A stretch of DNA of 64,000 bases. Source: Burkholderia stabilis. GTDB lineage: Bacteria; Pseudomonadota; Gammaproteobacteria; Burkholderiales; Burkholderiaceae. The notes beneath the pieces are model-generated. The model did no database searches and was not told the DNA's origin. It saw only the letters and a list, made by a program, of their open reading frames with translations. Made by a program: the position numbers and the translations under genes. Below, piece after piece: positions 8,469-16,775 of the stretch (positions are counted from its first letter, which is position 1; every line of letters starts with the position of its first letter). The stretch covers positions 372,001-436,000 of the forward strand of contig NZ_CP016444.1 in the NCBI RefSeq assembly GCF_001742165.1, given 5' to 3'.

Positions 8469-9359
8469 TCATTGGTCGAAACGAAACAGGGTTCTCGGTG
8501 CGTCGCGCAGCACGCGCGTGCGCTCGTCGGGATCGGGCAGCCAGCGTTCGAGCGCCGCGCGGGTCGCGTCGAAATCGACACGCTCGCGATGCTGCGTATG
8601 CGGCCAGTCGCTGCCCCAGACCAGCCGCTCGGCCGTGAACGCCGCGCGCAGCGCCTGCGCGGCGCCGAGCGCCGCATCGGTGCCGGCGCCGGACAGGCTG
8701 TTGCGATACGCAGCCGACAGCTTGACCCACACGCGCCCGGTGTCGGCGAGCGACAGCAGGTGACGGAAACCGGGATCGCGCTCGCCGAGCGACGGCGAAG
8801 GGCGCCCGAAATGGTCGATCACGAGCGTGCACGACTGCGCGAGCAGGCTCGCGGCGATCGCATGCAGATCGGCCGCCTCGCGATGGATCTCCACGTGCCA
8901 GCCGAGCGCGTTGATGCGCGCGAACAGCGCGCGCCACGCGTGCGCGCCGAAATCCGGGATCGGCAGGCCGACCAGGTTGAGCCGCATACCCACGACGCCC
9001 GCGCGGTCCAGCGCGCCCAGCGCGTCGTCGTCGATCCCGGGATCGACGACCGCGACGCCGCGAAAGCGGCTCGGGTAGCGTCGCAGCACGTCGACGAAGA
9101 AGGCATTGTCGGTGCCGAGAAAGCTCGGCTGCACCAGCACCGCGTGCGTGATGCCGTGCGCGGCGAGATGGCCGACGTACGCGTCGAGCGACGCGTCGTA
9201 GTCGGGCGCATGACGCACGACCGGCGCGAGCGGCAAGTCGCGCGCAAACACGTGCGCATGTGCGTCGACCGCCGCGACGGCGCCCGTCGATGCGTACCAC
9301 GCGGCCGCGTTCGGCGCCGATGAAACCGGTTCGACCGGCGGATTCACTGCTCGATCCAT
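8469..9359 (-). CDS. Amidohydrolase family protein, LigI-like (2-pyrone-4,6-dicarboxylate lactonase type)
   Basis: A TIM-barrel metal-dependent hydrolase of about 296 residues. Visible motifs are DAHAHVF near the N-terminus, VIDHFGRP in the middle and VWGSDWPHT toward the C-terminus, which is the pattern of the amidohydrolase_2 group containing LigI lactonase and similar carboxylic-acid hydrolases. The ATG at 9359 is preferred over an in-frame TTG at 9374 that adds five residues. It lies 72 bp after the first MFS gene and overlaps the start region of the lyase gene, so hydrolase and lyase probably act in sequence on one ring-derived or lactone substrate taken up by the adjacent carrier. Confidence 0.8.
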   Translation of the reverse strand: MDRAVNPPVEPVSSAPNAAAWYASTGAVAAVDAHAHVFARDLPLAPVVRHAPDYDASLDAYVGHLAAHGITHAVLVQPSFLGTDNAFFVDVLRRYPSRFRGVAVVDPGIDDDALGALDRAGVVGMRLNLVGLPIPDFGAHAWRALFARINALGWHVEIHREAADLHAIAASLLAQSCTLVIDHFGRPSPSLGERDPGFRHLLSLADTGRVWVKLSAAYRNSLSGAGTDAALGAAQALRAAFTAERLVWGSDWPHTQHRERVDFDATRAALERWLPDPDERTRVLRDAPRTLFRFDQ

Positions 9360-9431
9360 GACGACTGCCTGCAAGATGTTGCCCGGCCCGGGTAACGGGT
9401 GGCGGGCGGCGGGATGAACGAAAGACGAAAA

Positions 9432-10703
9432 CTACAGCGATGCGCCGGCGTGCGCGTCGGCGTCGGCGCCCGGCCCGGCGGCCGGGTCGGGCAGGCGGCG
9501 CCCGCGCGTTTCCGGCAGGAACCAGACCGCGATCACGACCAGCCCGTACGCGATGCCTGCATCGATGCCGAGCGCCGTGCCGAGCGGCAGCGATTCGCCC
9601 ATGCGCCCGACCAGTACCGGAAAACCCGCCGACACGATGCGGCCGAAGTTGTAGCAAAAGCCGACGCCGCGCCCGCGCACGTTCTGCGGATACAGCTCGT
9701 TGAACAGCGTGCCGAGCGTCGCCGGAATGCCGGCCGAGAACAGGCCGAGCGGAAACCCGAGCAGCAGCATCGCAATGTCGTTCAGCGGCAGGAACACGTA
9801 CAGGTTGACCATCACCGCGCAACACGCGGCGAACAGCATCACGTTGCGGCGCCGGCCGAGCCGGTCCTGCAGATACGCGCTGACGAAGCAGCCGCAGATG
9901 AACGCGACGATCACGACCGCGAGATACGCGCCGGTACCGAGCACCGACAGATGCCGCTCGGTCTTCAGATAGGTCGGCAGCCAGATCGTGATCGCGTGAT
10001 AGCCGCCGTGTGCGCCCACGCCGATCAGGCCGCCGACGATCGTCGCGCGCAGCACCGACCGGTCGAAGATGCCGACCGTCGGCGCATCGTCCGCCTGCGC
10101 GGGCGTCGGCTGTGCGCGCGGCGGCTCCGGAATCGCGCGGCGGATATACAGCACCAGCAGTGCCGGCAGCGCGCCGATCGCGAACAACGCGCGCCAGGCC
10201 CATTCGGGCGGCAGCCACGCGAACACGATCATGTACAGCAACACCGCCGCGCCCCAGCCGAATCCCCACGCGCTCTGCACGACGCCCATTGCCTTGCCGC
10301 GATGGCGCGCGCCGACCGTCTCCGCGAGCAGCACCGCGCCCGCGGTCCATTCGCCGCCGAAGCCGAGCCCCTGCAGCGCCTTCAGCATCAGGAGCTGTTC
10401 GAAGTTCTGCGCGAACGCGCTCAGGAACGTGAAGGCGGAGAACCAGCACACGGTGATCTGCAGGGCCCGCACACGCCCGTAGCGATCCGCGATCACGCCG
10501 GCCAGCAGGCCGCCGAGCGCGCCCGACACGAGCGTCGCGCCGCCGATCAGTCCGGCCTGCCCCTTGCCGATGCTCCAGGTCGCGAGCAGCGCCGGGATCA
10601 CGAGGCTGAACATCTGGGTGTCGAGCCCGTCGAGCGCCCAGCCGGCAAAACAGCCGCGCAACGTGCGCCGTTCGGTCGTCGATAGTTCGCGCGTCCAGTT
10701 CAA
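9432..10703 (-). CDS. MFS transporter, aromatic acid/carboxylate:H+ symporter type
   Basis: A 423-residue, 12-helix transporter. GWALDGLDTQMFS at the start of helix 1 and ADRYGRVRAL between helices 2 and 3 are typical of the MFS group that imports aromatic or organic acids; the C-terminus ends in WFLPETRGRRLPDP. It is the first gene of the minus-strand cluster and diverges from the LysR gene at 10852, the usual arrangement for an inducer-controlled uptake operon. Its presence together with the second carrier at 6169 means the cluster has two acid permeases, possibly for substrate and intermediate. Confidence 0.85.
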   Translation of the reverse strand: MNWTRELSTTERRTLRGCFAGWALDGLDTQMFSLVIPALLATWSIGKGQAGLIGGATLVSGALGGLLAGVIADRYGRVRALQITVCWFSAFTFLSAFAQNFEQLLMLKALQGLGFGGEWTAGAVLLAETVGARHRGKAMGVVQSAWGFGWGAAVLLYMIVFAWLPPEWAWRALFAIGALPALLVLYIRRAIPEPPRAQPTPAQADDAPTVGIFDRSVLRATIVGGLIGVGAHGGYHAITIWLPTYLKTERHLSVLGTGAYLAVVIVAFICGCFVSAYLQDRLGRRRNVMLFAACCAVMVNLYVFLPLNDIAMLLLGFPLGLFSAGIPATLGTLFNELYPQNVRGRGVGFCYNFGRIVSAGFPVLVGRMGESLPLGTALGIDAGIAYGLVVIAVWFLPETRGRRLPDPAAGPGADADAHAGASL

Positions 10704-10826
10704 CGGAGGTCTCCTCGTGTCGTCGCCGTGCGCCGCATCGTCGCGCCGCTACCGGAAGCACCGCCCGCAACGGCGACGCCCGATGAGCATCCTATGAATC
10801 ATTTGGATAATTCGCTACTATGTTTC

Positions 10827-10838
10827 GAATAATTATTC
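10827..10838. promoter_or_regulatory. Palindrome GAATAATTATTC in the LysR/MFS divergent promoter
   Basis: A perfect 12-bp palindrome in the AT-rich gap between the divergent carrier gene (start 10703) and LysR gene (start 10852). It lies 14 bp before the LysR ATG and is a plausible LysR-type autoregulatory site. A related ATGAAT..ATAATTCG block lies at about 10794-10813. Confidence 0.5.
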
Positions 10839-10851
10839 ATAACACACGCTT

Positions 10852-11748
10852 ATGGAAATCAGGCACGTCCGCTACTTCCTCGCGATCGCGGATTCCGGCA
10901 GCTTCACGCGCGCCGCCAGCGAGCTCGGGATTGCGCAACCCGCGCTCAGCCAGGCGCTGAACCGGATGGAAAAGGAGCTGGGGGTTCGGCTGTTCGACCG
11001 GTCGAGGCGCGGCGCGACGCTCACGCCGGCCGGGCTCGCGATGGTCGACGACTTGCGCCTGAGCGTCGCGCGGCTCGACGCCGCCGCGCACCGGGCCGGC
11101 GAGATCGGCGCGCAGCGCGCCGGGCGCCTGACGATCGGCTTCGTCAGCGCCGCACTGTTCGATACGCTGCCGCGCACGATCCGCGCGCTACGCGAGAGCG
11201 CGCCCGACGTGGAACTCGTGATGAGCGAGATGAGCAATGCCGAGCAGGCGATCGCACTCGAGCGCGGCGAGATCGACATCGGGCTGCTGCATACGCCGGT
11301 TGCGGTCAACGGCAGGATGCGCGAGAAGCTGATCCGCCGCGATCCGCTCGTCGCGGTGCTGCCGAAGGATTTCCCGCGCCAGCCCGACGGCACGGTCACG
11401 CTGGGCGATCTCGCCGCGGCCGGCCTCGTGTGGTTTCCGCACGATCAACTGCCGTTGATCCGCGCAGGCATCCTGAGCGCGTTCCGCCAGGCCGGGCATC
11501 CGGTGGACATCGTGCTCGACGTGAACCGCACGCTGACCGTGGTCGCGTGCGTCGCCGCCGGGTGCGGCGTGTCGCTGCTGCCGCGCTCGATCCACGCATT
11601 CGCGTTCGACGGGGTCGCGTACAGCCCGATTCGCGACGGCGCCGCGCTGCCGAATTTCGAACTGAGCGCGATCTGGCCCGCACGATCGCGCCCGACGCTC
11701 GCGGACCGCTTCGCCGCGCTGCTGCCATCCGCCGATACGCGTTCCTGA
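10852..11748 (+). CDS. LysR family transcriptional regulator
   Basis: A 298-residue LTTR. The N-terminal winged helix (MEIRHVRYFLAIADSGSFTRAASELGIAQPALSQALNRMEKELG) is complete and followed by a periplasmic-binding-protein-like effector domain ending near residue 290. It is transcribed divergently from the MFS/amidohydrolase/lyase cluster, and the intervening 148 bp are AT-rich with a palindrome, so it most likely controls that cluster in response to its substrate. It could also reach the hydrazine-type operon if transcription reads through 6168-5995. Confidence 0.9.
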   Translation: MEIRHVRYFLAIADSGSFTRAASELGIAQPALSQALNRMEKELGVRLFDRSRRGATLTPAGLAMVDDLRLSVARLDAAAHRAGEIGAQRAGRLTIGFVSAALFDTLPRTIRALRESAPDVELVMSEMSNAEQAIALERGEIDIGLLHTPVAVNGRMREKLIRRDPLVAVLPKDFPRQPDGTVTLGDLAAAGLVWFPHDQLPLIRAGILSAFRQAGHPVDIVLDVNRTLTVVACVAAGCGVSLLPRSIHAFAFDGVAYSPIRDGAALPNFELSAIWPARSRPTLADRFAALLPSADTRS

Positions 11749-11776
11749 ACGGCCGGCGCGGCCGCCGCTCCTGCTT

Positions 11777-11792
11777 CCCATAAACGGCATCC
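11777..11792 (+). repeat. Isolated iteron-like 16-mer
   Basis: CCCATAAACGGCATCC matches the iteron at 37735 in 15 of 16 positions. It lies in the gap between the LysR stop and the membrane-protein stop, 26 kb from the main iteron field. Confidence 0.45.
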
Positions 11793-11849
11793 ATTGCGTC
11801 GCCCGCCGTCCCGTCCGTTACCGGGCGGCGGGCGATGCGCATGTCGCGT

Positions 11850-12584
11850 CTAGCCGCCGCTCCGCGCGAAACCGGCGGCGGTTGCCCTGCCGCCGGCACG
11901 GCGCAGCACCTGAACGCCGAACCCGATCATCCACAGCGGCAGAAGCACCACGATCGCCATCTCGATGCCAGCCGTCACGCCGCCGAGTGGCGGAAACAGA
12001 CCCGACACGAAGAACGCGCCGACCAGCACCGCCAGGAATCGCAGCAGACTGCCGCCGCCCCACGCCGCCTGTTTCAACCGGCGGCCCGTCGTCATCATCC
12101 AGAAGCACATCACCGGCCCTTCGAACCACCAGAGCCCGCGCTGGGCGACGTGCGCGATCGTCGTCCACGACACGGCCGCCGCCGTCCTCGCTTCGGGCGT
12201 GCCGTGCCCATACGCGTCGGACAGCGGGCCGATCGCCGCGATCTGCAACGCCGCGCCGCACACGCCGAGCGTCACGAACATCGCGAGCGCGATCAGCGCG
12301 GTCACGCCTTTCGCTCCGGATTCCTGATCGAACGAGTGCCACAGATAAACGCCGACCGGCACGAACGAAAGATAGAACCCGAACACGTCCGCAAACATCG
12401 CCCACCTGAATGCGTCGATCGCTCCGGCGGGCAGCGCCAGCATGTCGACGCCGCGAAACACGCGTTCGGTGTCCACGCCTGTCGCCATCGTCGACAGGCC
12501 GGCCGTGACGTAGATCAGCAACGCGCCGAGAATGGCGCTCCAGCCGGCGAAGCGTGCGGTGTCGGGCGAGGTTGGGTTGCGCAT
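11850..12584 (-). CDS. Multi-pass membrane protein of unknown function
   Basis: A 244-residue protein with about six hydrophobic segments (for example WSAILGALLIYVTAGLS, MFADVFGFYLSFVPVGVYLW, and IEMAIVVLLPLWMIGFGVQVL near the end). No enzyme motif is recognised. The second ATG at 12584 is chosen because GGAG lies six bases upstream; an adjacent ATG is at 12587. It is the last gene of the operon amine oxidase - cytochrome c - quinone reductase-like - this gene, 74 bp after its neighbour. A membrane partner for electron transfer or substrate passage is possible but not shown. Confidence 0.7.
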   Translation of the reverse strand: MRNPTSPDTARFAGWSAILGALLIYVTAGLSTMATGVDTERVFRGVDMLALPAGAIDAFRWAMFADVFGFYLSFVPVGVYLWHSFDQESGAKGVTALIALAMFVTLGVCGAALQIAAIGPLSDAYGHGTPEARTAAAVSWTTIAHVAQRGLWWFEGPVMCFWMMTTGRRLKQAAWGGGSLLRFLAVLVGAFFVSGLFPPLGGVTAGIEMAIVVLLPLWMIGFGVQVLRRAGGRATAAGFARSGG

Positions 12585-12658
12585 CATGTGCTCCGATACA
12601 GAAAACGTTGAAGGTCGAGGTCGGCAAACGCCGCGATACGTCCGCGCTCGCGCACGAT

Positions 12659-13408
12659 TCAGCACGGCGCCGCGCCGGACGCGGTGCGCGGATGCAGGTG
12701 TTCGTCGAAATCGTCGAGCGACGGAAACGACAACGTCGGCCGCGTGCGCCAGTTCGCGACGTCATGCCGGAACGCGTCGAAAATCGCCGCGCGCGCGGCA
12801 TCGTCGAGATACGGAATGTGATAGCCGAAGAACGGCTCGAGCACGTCGAAGCCGACGTAACCGAGCGTGCCTCGCAGCAGGTGCGCGAGCATCGCGTCGA
12901 TGTCCCCATGGACGGCATCCTTTCCGAACATGTGCGGCCGTCCGCCGAGGGTCGCGGTCACCCATGCGCGCTTGCCCTTCAGCCCGCCGCGATCGTAAAA
13001 GCGCATGCCGCCGTAGAACGGGCCCGACAGAAAGACACGGTCGATCCAGCCTTTCAGGATCGCCGGCGCCGAGAACCAGAAGATCGGGAAGTTGAGGATC
13101 ACGAGATCGGCCCACAGCACCTTGTCGACTTCCTCGTCGATATCGGTGGCCAGCACGCCGTTGTCGCGCGCAGACCGCTGTTCCTTCGCATAAACGAGAT
13201 AGTCCGGGTTGTCGCGCGCGAGAAAGTCCGACGCGCTCGCCACCGGATTGAAGTTCATCGCGTAGAGATCCGTGGTCCGGACCTCGTCGCCGGCCTGCAG
13301 CAGCACGTCGCGCGCCGCATGAAACATCGACGACGTGAACGATTGCGGCTCCGGATGCGCGTGGACCAGCAGCACCCGGCGCGGGGTGTCCTCTTTGAGT
13401 ATCGACAT
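12659..13408 (-). CDS. NAD(P)H-dependent flavodoxin-fold oxidoreductase (KefF/NQO1 type)
   Basis: A 249-residue flavodoxin_2 protein. The FMN-binding start RVLLVHAHPEPQSFTSSMF (about 11-29) and the segment WADLVILNFPIFWFSAPAILKGWIDRVF are characteristic of NAD(P)H:quinone reductases. Activity would be two-electron reduction of quinones or similar acceptors in the cytoplasm. It lies 43 bp downstream of the cytochrome c gene and is probably co-transcribed. A role in handling quinone or imine products of the amine oxidase is plausible. Confidence 0.85.
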   Translation of the reverse strand: MSILKEDTPRRVLLVHAHPEPQSFTSSMFHAARDVLLQAGDEVRTTDLYAMNFNPVASASDFLARDNPDYLVYAKEQRSARDNGVLATDIDEEVDKVLWADLVILNFPIFWFSAPAILKGWIDRVFLSGPFYGGMRFYDRGGLKGKRAWVTATLGGRPHMFGKDAVHGDIDAMLAHLLRGTLGYVGFDVLEPFFGYHIPYLDDAARAAIFDAFRHDVANWRTRPTLSFPSLDDFDEHLHPRTASGAAPC

Positions 13409-13451
13409 GAATGTCCTCGTGGATAAAAGTGGCGTGACGGTGTAGCGAACG

Positions 13452-13841
13452 TCAGCGCAGTGCCTTCAGGTAGCAGATCGTCGACGCGCGGTCGGCGTCG
13501 TTCCTGATGCCGGCAAACGGCATCGACGTGCCGGGCTTCGCCACGGCCGGCGCCTTCAGGAACAGGTCGAGCGCCTTCGCGTCCCATGTGCCGTCCGACG
13601 CCGCAAGCGCCGGGCTGTACGTAAAGCCCGGTAGTTTGCCGACGGGCCGCTCGAACACGCCGAAGAGGTTCGGGCCGACGATCGTGCCTTGCGACTTGTC
13701 GGCGGCATGGCACATCGCGCATTTGGTCGCGAAGACGTGCCGGCCGGCTTCAGGCGCGCAACCGGGTTCGGCCATCGCAGTGCCGTGCAGCGCGACGAGC
13801 GACGCCGCGGCGGCCGCGAGGAAAACGGAGAGGCGATTCAT
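13452..13841 (-). CDS. Secreted class I cytochrome c
   Basis: A 129-residue protein with an N-terminal signal peptide ending around TAMA-EPG (residue 24), haem motif CAMCH at 41-45, and a distal ligand Met107 in GTSMPF. This is the cytochrome c2/c550 pattern. It starts only 3 bp after the stop of the Tat-exported amine oxidase gene, so the two are almost certainly made together and meet in the periplasm. Some flavin amine oxidases use a dedicated cytochrome c as electron acceptor instead of oxygen (NicA2 with CycN in nicotine-degrading Pseudomonas). The same pairing is inferred here. Confidence 0.88.
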   Translation of the reverse strand: MNRLSVFLAAAAASLVALHGTAMAEPGCAPEAGRHVFATKCAMCHAADKSQGTIVGPNLFGVFERPVGKLPGFTYSPALAASDGTWDAKALDLFLKAPAVAKPGTSMPFAGIRNDADRASTICYLKALR

Positions 13842-13844
13842 GTT

Positions 13845-15320
13845 TCAGCCCTGGTCGAGAAACGCGTGGACTTCCTGCGCGGTGCGCGTGCCGCTTTCGA
13901 TCGCGCCGTCGATGAAGCCGCGCCAGCCGAGTGCACTGTCGGCGCTGGCGAAGAAAATCGCGCCTTCGCGCGTGCGCAGCGGCGTCAGCGCGTTCTCCAT
14001 CTGCCCGGGGTGGTAGAAACACCACGTGCCTTGCGAATAGGGATCGGCGGTCCACTGATAGCCGGTCGTCGCGACAACGTCGACGCCGGGCAGGATCGTG
14101 CGCAGCGCCTTCTGCACGGCTTGTTCGTCGTTGATGTCGAGCAGCCCGGGCGGGCCGAACGCGACCAGCAGCGTGCCGTCGTCGCGCTCCTGTTCGGTCC
14201 AGGTCATCGTGATCGGGTTCGGGAACGCGCCGCAGCCCATCCATTTGCCGATCTTCTGCCGGATGTGCACGTAGCATTTCGCGCCCTGCCCGGCGACGCC
14301 CGCCTTCGATACCTGCAGCTTGCGCGGATCGAGCGGCGGCGAGAATTCGATCGTCTTCAGCACGTTCACCGGCACCGTGCAGATGACCGAGCCCGCCGAA
14401 TACTGCGCACCGGCAGTCGTCGTCACGATCACCTTCGTTTGCTGGCGCTCGACTTTCGCGACCGGCGCCGACAGCATCACGTCCGCGCGGCCGTCGGCGA
14501 TGATCGAATGCGCGAGACCCGACATGCCCTGTTCGATCTTGTAGCGCGAGCAGTCGAACAGCAGCCCCATGTCGTAGTTCACCAGCGACATCAGCCTCAG
14601 GTGCTCGACAAACGCGCCCGACGCGGGATCGCGATTGCAGAGCGTCGTGAGCTGCGCGCTGATGAGGCCGTCGGCTTCCGGCGCGAATTTCAACGCGTCG
14701 AGCCGGTCCTTCAGCGACATGCCGGCAAACTTCCGCACGCCCTGCTCGTTGAACGACGCATCGTAGGGCCGCGGAAATACCGACCGGCCGCCCATCCCGT
14801 CCACGTCGCAGAACTTCGCCATCGCATCGGCCAGGATCGGAAACGCCTTCGCGACGTCGCCGTTGAACACGCGTGCGCCCGAACGCCACGTCAGCCGGTC
14901 GGGGCTCGCGCCCGCGCTTTCCACCAGGCCCAGCCCGTAGCGCGACACCTCGTTCCACACGTTCGGCTGCGTCCAGTGGATCCACGTGCCGCCGAGTTCG
15001 AGCCGGTGATCCTCGTACGACGATGTAAACGTGCGCCCGCCCACGCGCGAGCGGGCCTCCAGCAGCAGCGTCTTCATTCCGCGCAACGCGCAATCGCGGG
15101 CGGCCGTCAGGCCGGCGAACCCGCCGCCGATGACGATCACGTCGTAACGCGCGCCGGACGCCACCTTTTTCGACTCGGGCCCGGCGGGCACCGCGTTGCC
15201 CGGTGCGTCCATCAAACCGTGAGCCATCGCGGTGCCCGCCAGCGCAGACGCCGCAAGCGCCGAACCGGCTCCCCGCAGGAAGGTGCGACGGGTCACGCCG
15301 GGGGATTGATCTTCTGTCAT
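13845..15320 (-). CDS. Tat-exported flavin monoamine oxidase/dehydrogenase
   Basis: A 491-residue flavoprotein. It begins with a twin-arginine signal (RRTFLRGAGSALAASALAG), followed by the FAD motif DVIVIGGGFAGLTAARD and GGRTF, and ends with the amine-oxidase C-terminal block ALGWRGFIDGAIESG. Substrates of the family are primary or cyclic amines. The ATG at 15320 is chosen over one at 15335 because GGAGG lies eight bases before it, inside the longer reading. It heads a four-gene operon with cytochrome c, a flavodoxin-fold reductase and a membrane protein. An operator-like 16-mer sits at 15338-15353, just upstream of the start. Confidence 0.88.
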   Translation of the reverse strand: MTEDQSPGVTRRTFLRGAGSALAASALAGTAMAHGLMDAPGNAVPAGPESKKVASGARYDVIVIGGGFAGLTAARDCALRGMKTLLLEARSRVGGRTFTSSYEDHRLELGGTWIHWTQPNVWNEVSRYGLGLVESAGASPDRLTWRSGARVFNGDVAKAFPILADAMAKFCDVDGMGGRSVFPRPYDASFNEQGVRKFAGMSLKDRLDALKFAPEADGLISAQLTTLCNRDPASGAFVEHLRLMSLVNYDMGLLFDCSRYKIEQGMSGLAHSIIADGRADVMLSAPVAKVERQQTKVIVTTTAGAQYSAGSVICTVPVNVLKTIEFSPPLDPRKLQVSKAGVAGQGAKCYVHIRQKIGKWMGCGAFPNPITMTWTEQERDDGTLLVAFGPPGLLDINDEQAVQKALRTILPGVDVVATTGYQWTADPYSQGTWCFYHPGQMENALTPLRTREGAIFFASADSALGWRGFIDGAIESGTRTAQEVHAFLDQG

Positions 15321-15337
15321 GACTGACACCTCCATAT

Positions 15338-15353
15338 TATGTCATTTGACCTA
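15338..15353. promoter_or_regulatory. Operator-like 16-mer, copy 1 (TATGTCATTTGACCTA)
   Basis: A copy of TANGT-N6-ACCTA lying 18 bp upstream of the amine oxidase ATG. It is the least symmetrical of three related sites in the divergent region. Likely target of the TetR protein encoded at 15864. Confidence 0.5.
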
Positions 15354-15565
15354 GTCAGCGTTATACGCACGGCCAATCGATGTCTCAAGTCGGGTGAAAC
15401 CCTCACATGCAAAAGGCCGCATGCTGTTACCGATCAGGATCAAATCATCGGTTTTTCTCGAGTTTAATGAACATTTCATTCGTCTATCGGCGTCTACCGG
15501 CCTGTCGCCGGGCCACTTCAATACGGTTGGCGAGCACAGCCAGCCATCCCGTCATCCTGAATTTA

Positions 15566-15581
15566 TAGGTTGAACGACCTA
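15566..15581. promoter_or_regulatory. Operator-like 16-mer, copy 2 (TAGGTTGAACGACCTA)
   Basis: Inverted repeat TAGGT/ACCTA with a 6-bp spacer, in the middle of the 543-bp gap between the amine oxidase operon and the TetR gene. Confidence 0.6.
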
Positions 15582-15787
15582 ATGATCGGTATTACGTTCC
15601 GATGGCTTGCGCCCAAGGCGCGATGACAGGCGAAGCATGGGAAATCGCACCTGCCGGACGAGGCAAAAACACGTGTGAGGCCTTGCAAATCGGTGATCGA
15701 GAGCCCGGTGAAACGTGCGCAGACAGGCAGCAGCGACGCGCGCCGAACCACCCGGCGCGCGGACGGAACCCGTTCAGCTTGAGCCAC

Positions 15788-15803
15788 TAGGTCGAATAAC
15801 CTA
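15788..15803. promoter_or_regulatory. Operator-like 16-mer, copy 3 (TAGGTCGAATAACCTA)
   Basis: The same inverted repeat TAGGT/ACCTA, 60 bp upstream of the TetR ATG, well placed for autoregulation. The remainder of the 15321-15863 gap shows no gene I can support. Confidence 0.6.
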
Positions 15804-15863
15804 CAATTCGCCTGACTATCCGCAAGACCCGGGCATGCGTTGCCTGCTGGAGGAGATACTTCG

Positions 15864-16535
15864 ATGGAACCGAAATCGGCGAGCCCTGACGACATTCGTG
15901 CGGAACCCGCTTCAGACACCGCCGCCGGCGACGTCCCGCGCGCGTTGACCCAGCGCGGGCGCAATACGGTCGGCCGCATTCTCGAGAGCGCGATCGAGAT
16001 CTTCATCGTCGACGGCTACGGCGGCCTGACGATGCGCAAGGTGGCGGCAGGCGCGGGGCTCGCGCTGTCGAACCTGCAGCACTACTTTCCTTCGCGCGAG
16101 GATCTCTTCGCGGCGATCATCAGCGAGACCATCGCCGAGTATTCGAAGACTTACGACAGCGTCAGGACCGACGAGACCCTGTCGCCCGAAGCCCGGCTGG
16201 AGAAAGTGGTCCGGATGCTGATCGAGGATGCGAAGCTGCCGAGAACGCAAAGCCTGTTCGTAAACATCTGGGCGCTCGCGCATGCGCACGAGTTCGCGCG
16301 GCAGGCGATGGAAGACTCGTACCTGTTCCAGCGCCAGATGATCGCGGGCTTCGTCACGGCGGTGAATCCCGGCCTGACGCCGCTTCACCTCGCGCGCCGG
16401 TCGGCGCTGATCACCGCGCAGATCGAAGGGCTGAGCGTGCTGATCCCGCAGCGCAACCGCTTCCCGTCCGATATCAAGGGAATGGAGGACGAGGTGGTCA
16501 AGGCCGTGCTCGCCATTGCAGCGCTGCCGGGTTGA
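15864..16535 (+). CDS. TetR family transcriptional regulator
   Basis: A 223-residue protein. A flexible N-terminal 30 residues precede the TetR DNA-binding domain (VGRILESAIEIFIVDGYGGLTMRKVAAGAGLALSNLQHYFPSREDLFAAI), followed by an all-helical ligand domain. The start at 15864 is set by GGAGGAG eight bases upstream; an earlier ATG at 15840 is less well placed. It diverges from the amine oxidase operon, and three 16-bp operator-like repeats lie between them. A repressor released by an amine ligand is the simplest model. Confidence 0.9.
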   Translation: MEPKSASPDDIRAEPASDTAAGDVPRALTQRGRNTVGRILESAIEIFIVDGYGGLTMRKVAAGAGLALSNLQHYFPSREDLFAAIISETIAEYSKTYDSVRTDETLSPEARLEKVVRMLIEDAKLPRTQSLFVNIWALAHAHEFARQAMEDSYLFQRQMIAGFVTAVNPGLTPLHLARRSALITAQIEGLSVLIPQRNRFPSDIKGMEDEVVKAVLAIAALPG

Positions 16536-16575
16536 ACGCGCGCGCGGCAGTCAAGTCGTCTCGCCCCGAATAAAA

Positions 16576-16608
16576 ACGCCGCCGCACTGCCGTGCGACGG
16601 CGTCTTGT
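16576..16608 (+). terminator. Probable Rho-independent terminator of the TetR gene
   Basis: Stem of 12 bp with one mismatch (ACGCCGCCGCAC against GTGCGACGGCGT), 4-base loop TGCC, followed by CTTGTT. It lies 41 bp after the TetR stop. Confidence 0.6.
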
Positions 16609-16775
16609 TACATGCGGAATGCGTCGCGCCGGCCTGCCGGCGCCTCGGCCCGTCTCATTTCGATGTCAACGGCGTGGCTGCCGCATGGCCGTCCGGAAAT
16701 TCATCCCGACAATATTGTCCTGGTGCAATCGGCGCGCCCGGCGCGAATCGTGCAGGATTTCGACCTGTCGCCCCG

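Noticed and set aside
7573..10770. Single open frame of 1065 codons on the minus strand
   Set aside because: Only the last 295 residues resemble a protein (lyase). The upstream part is a shadow of the amidohydrolase and MFS genes, which are in other frames.
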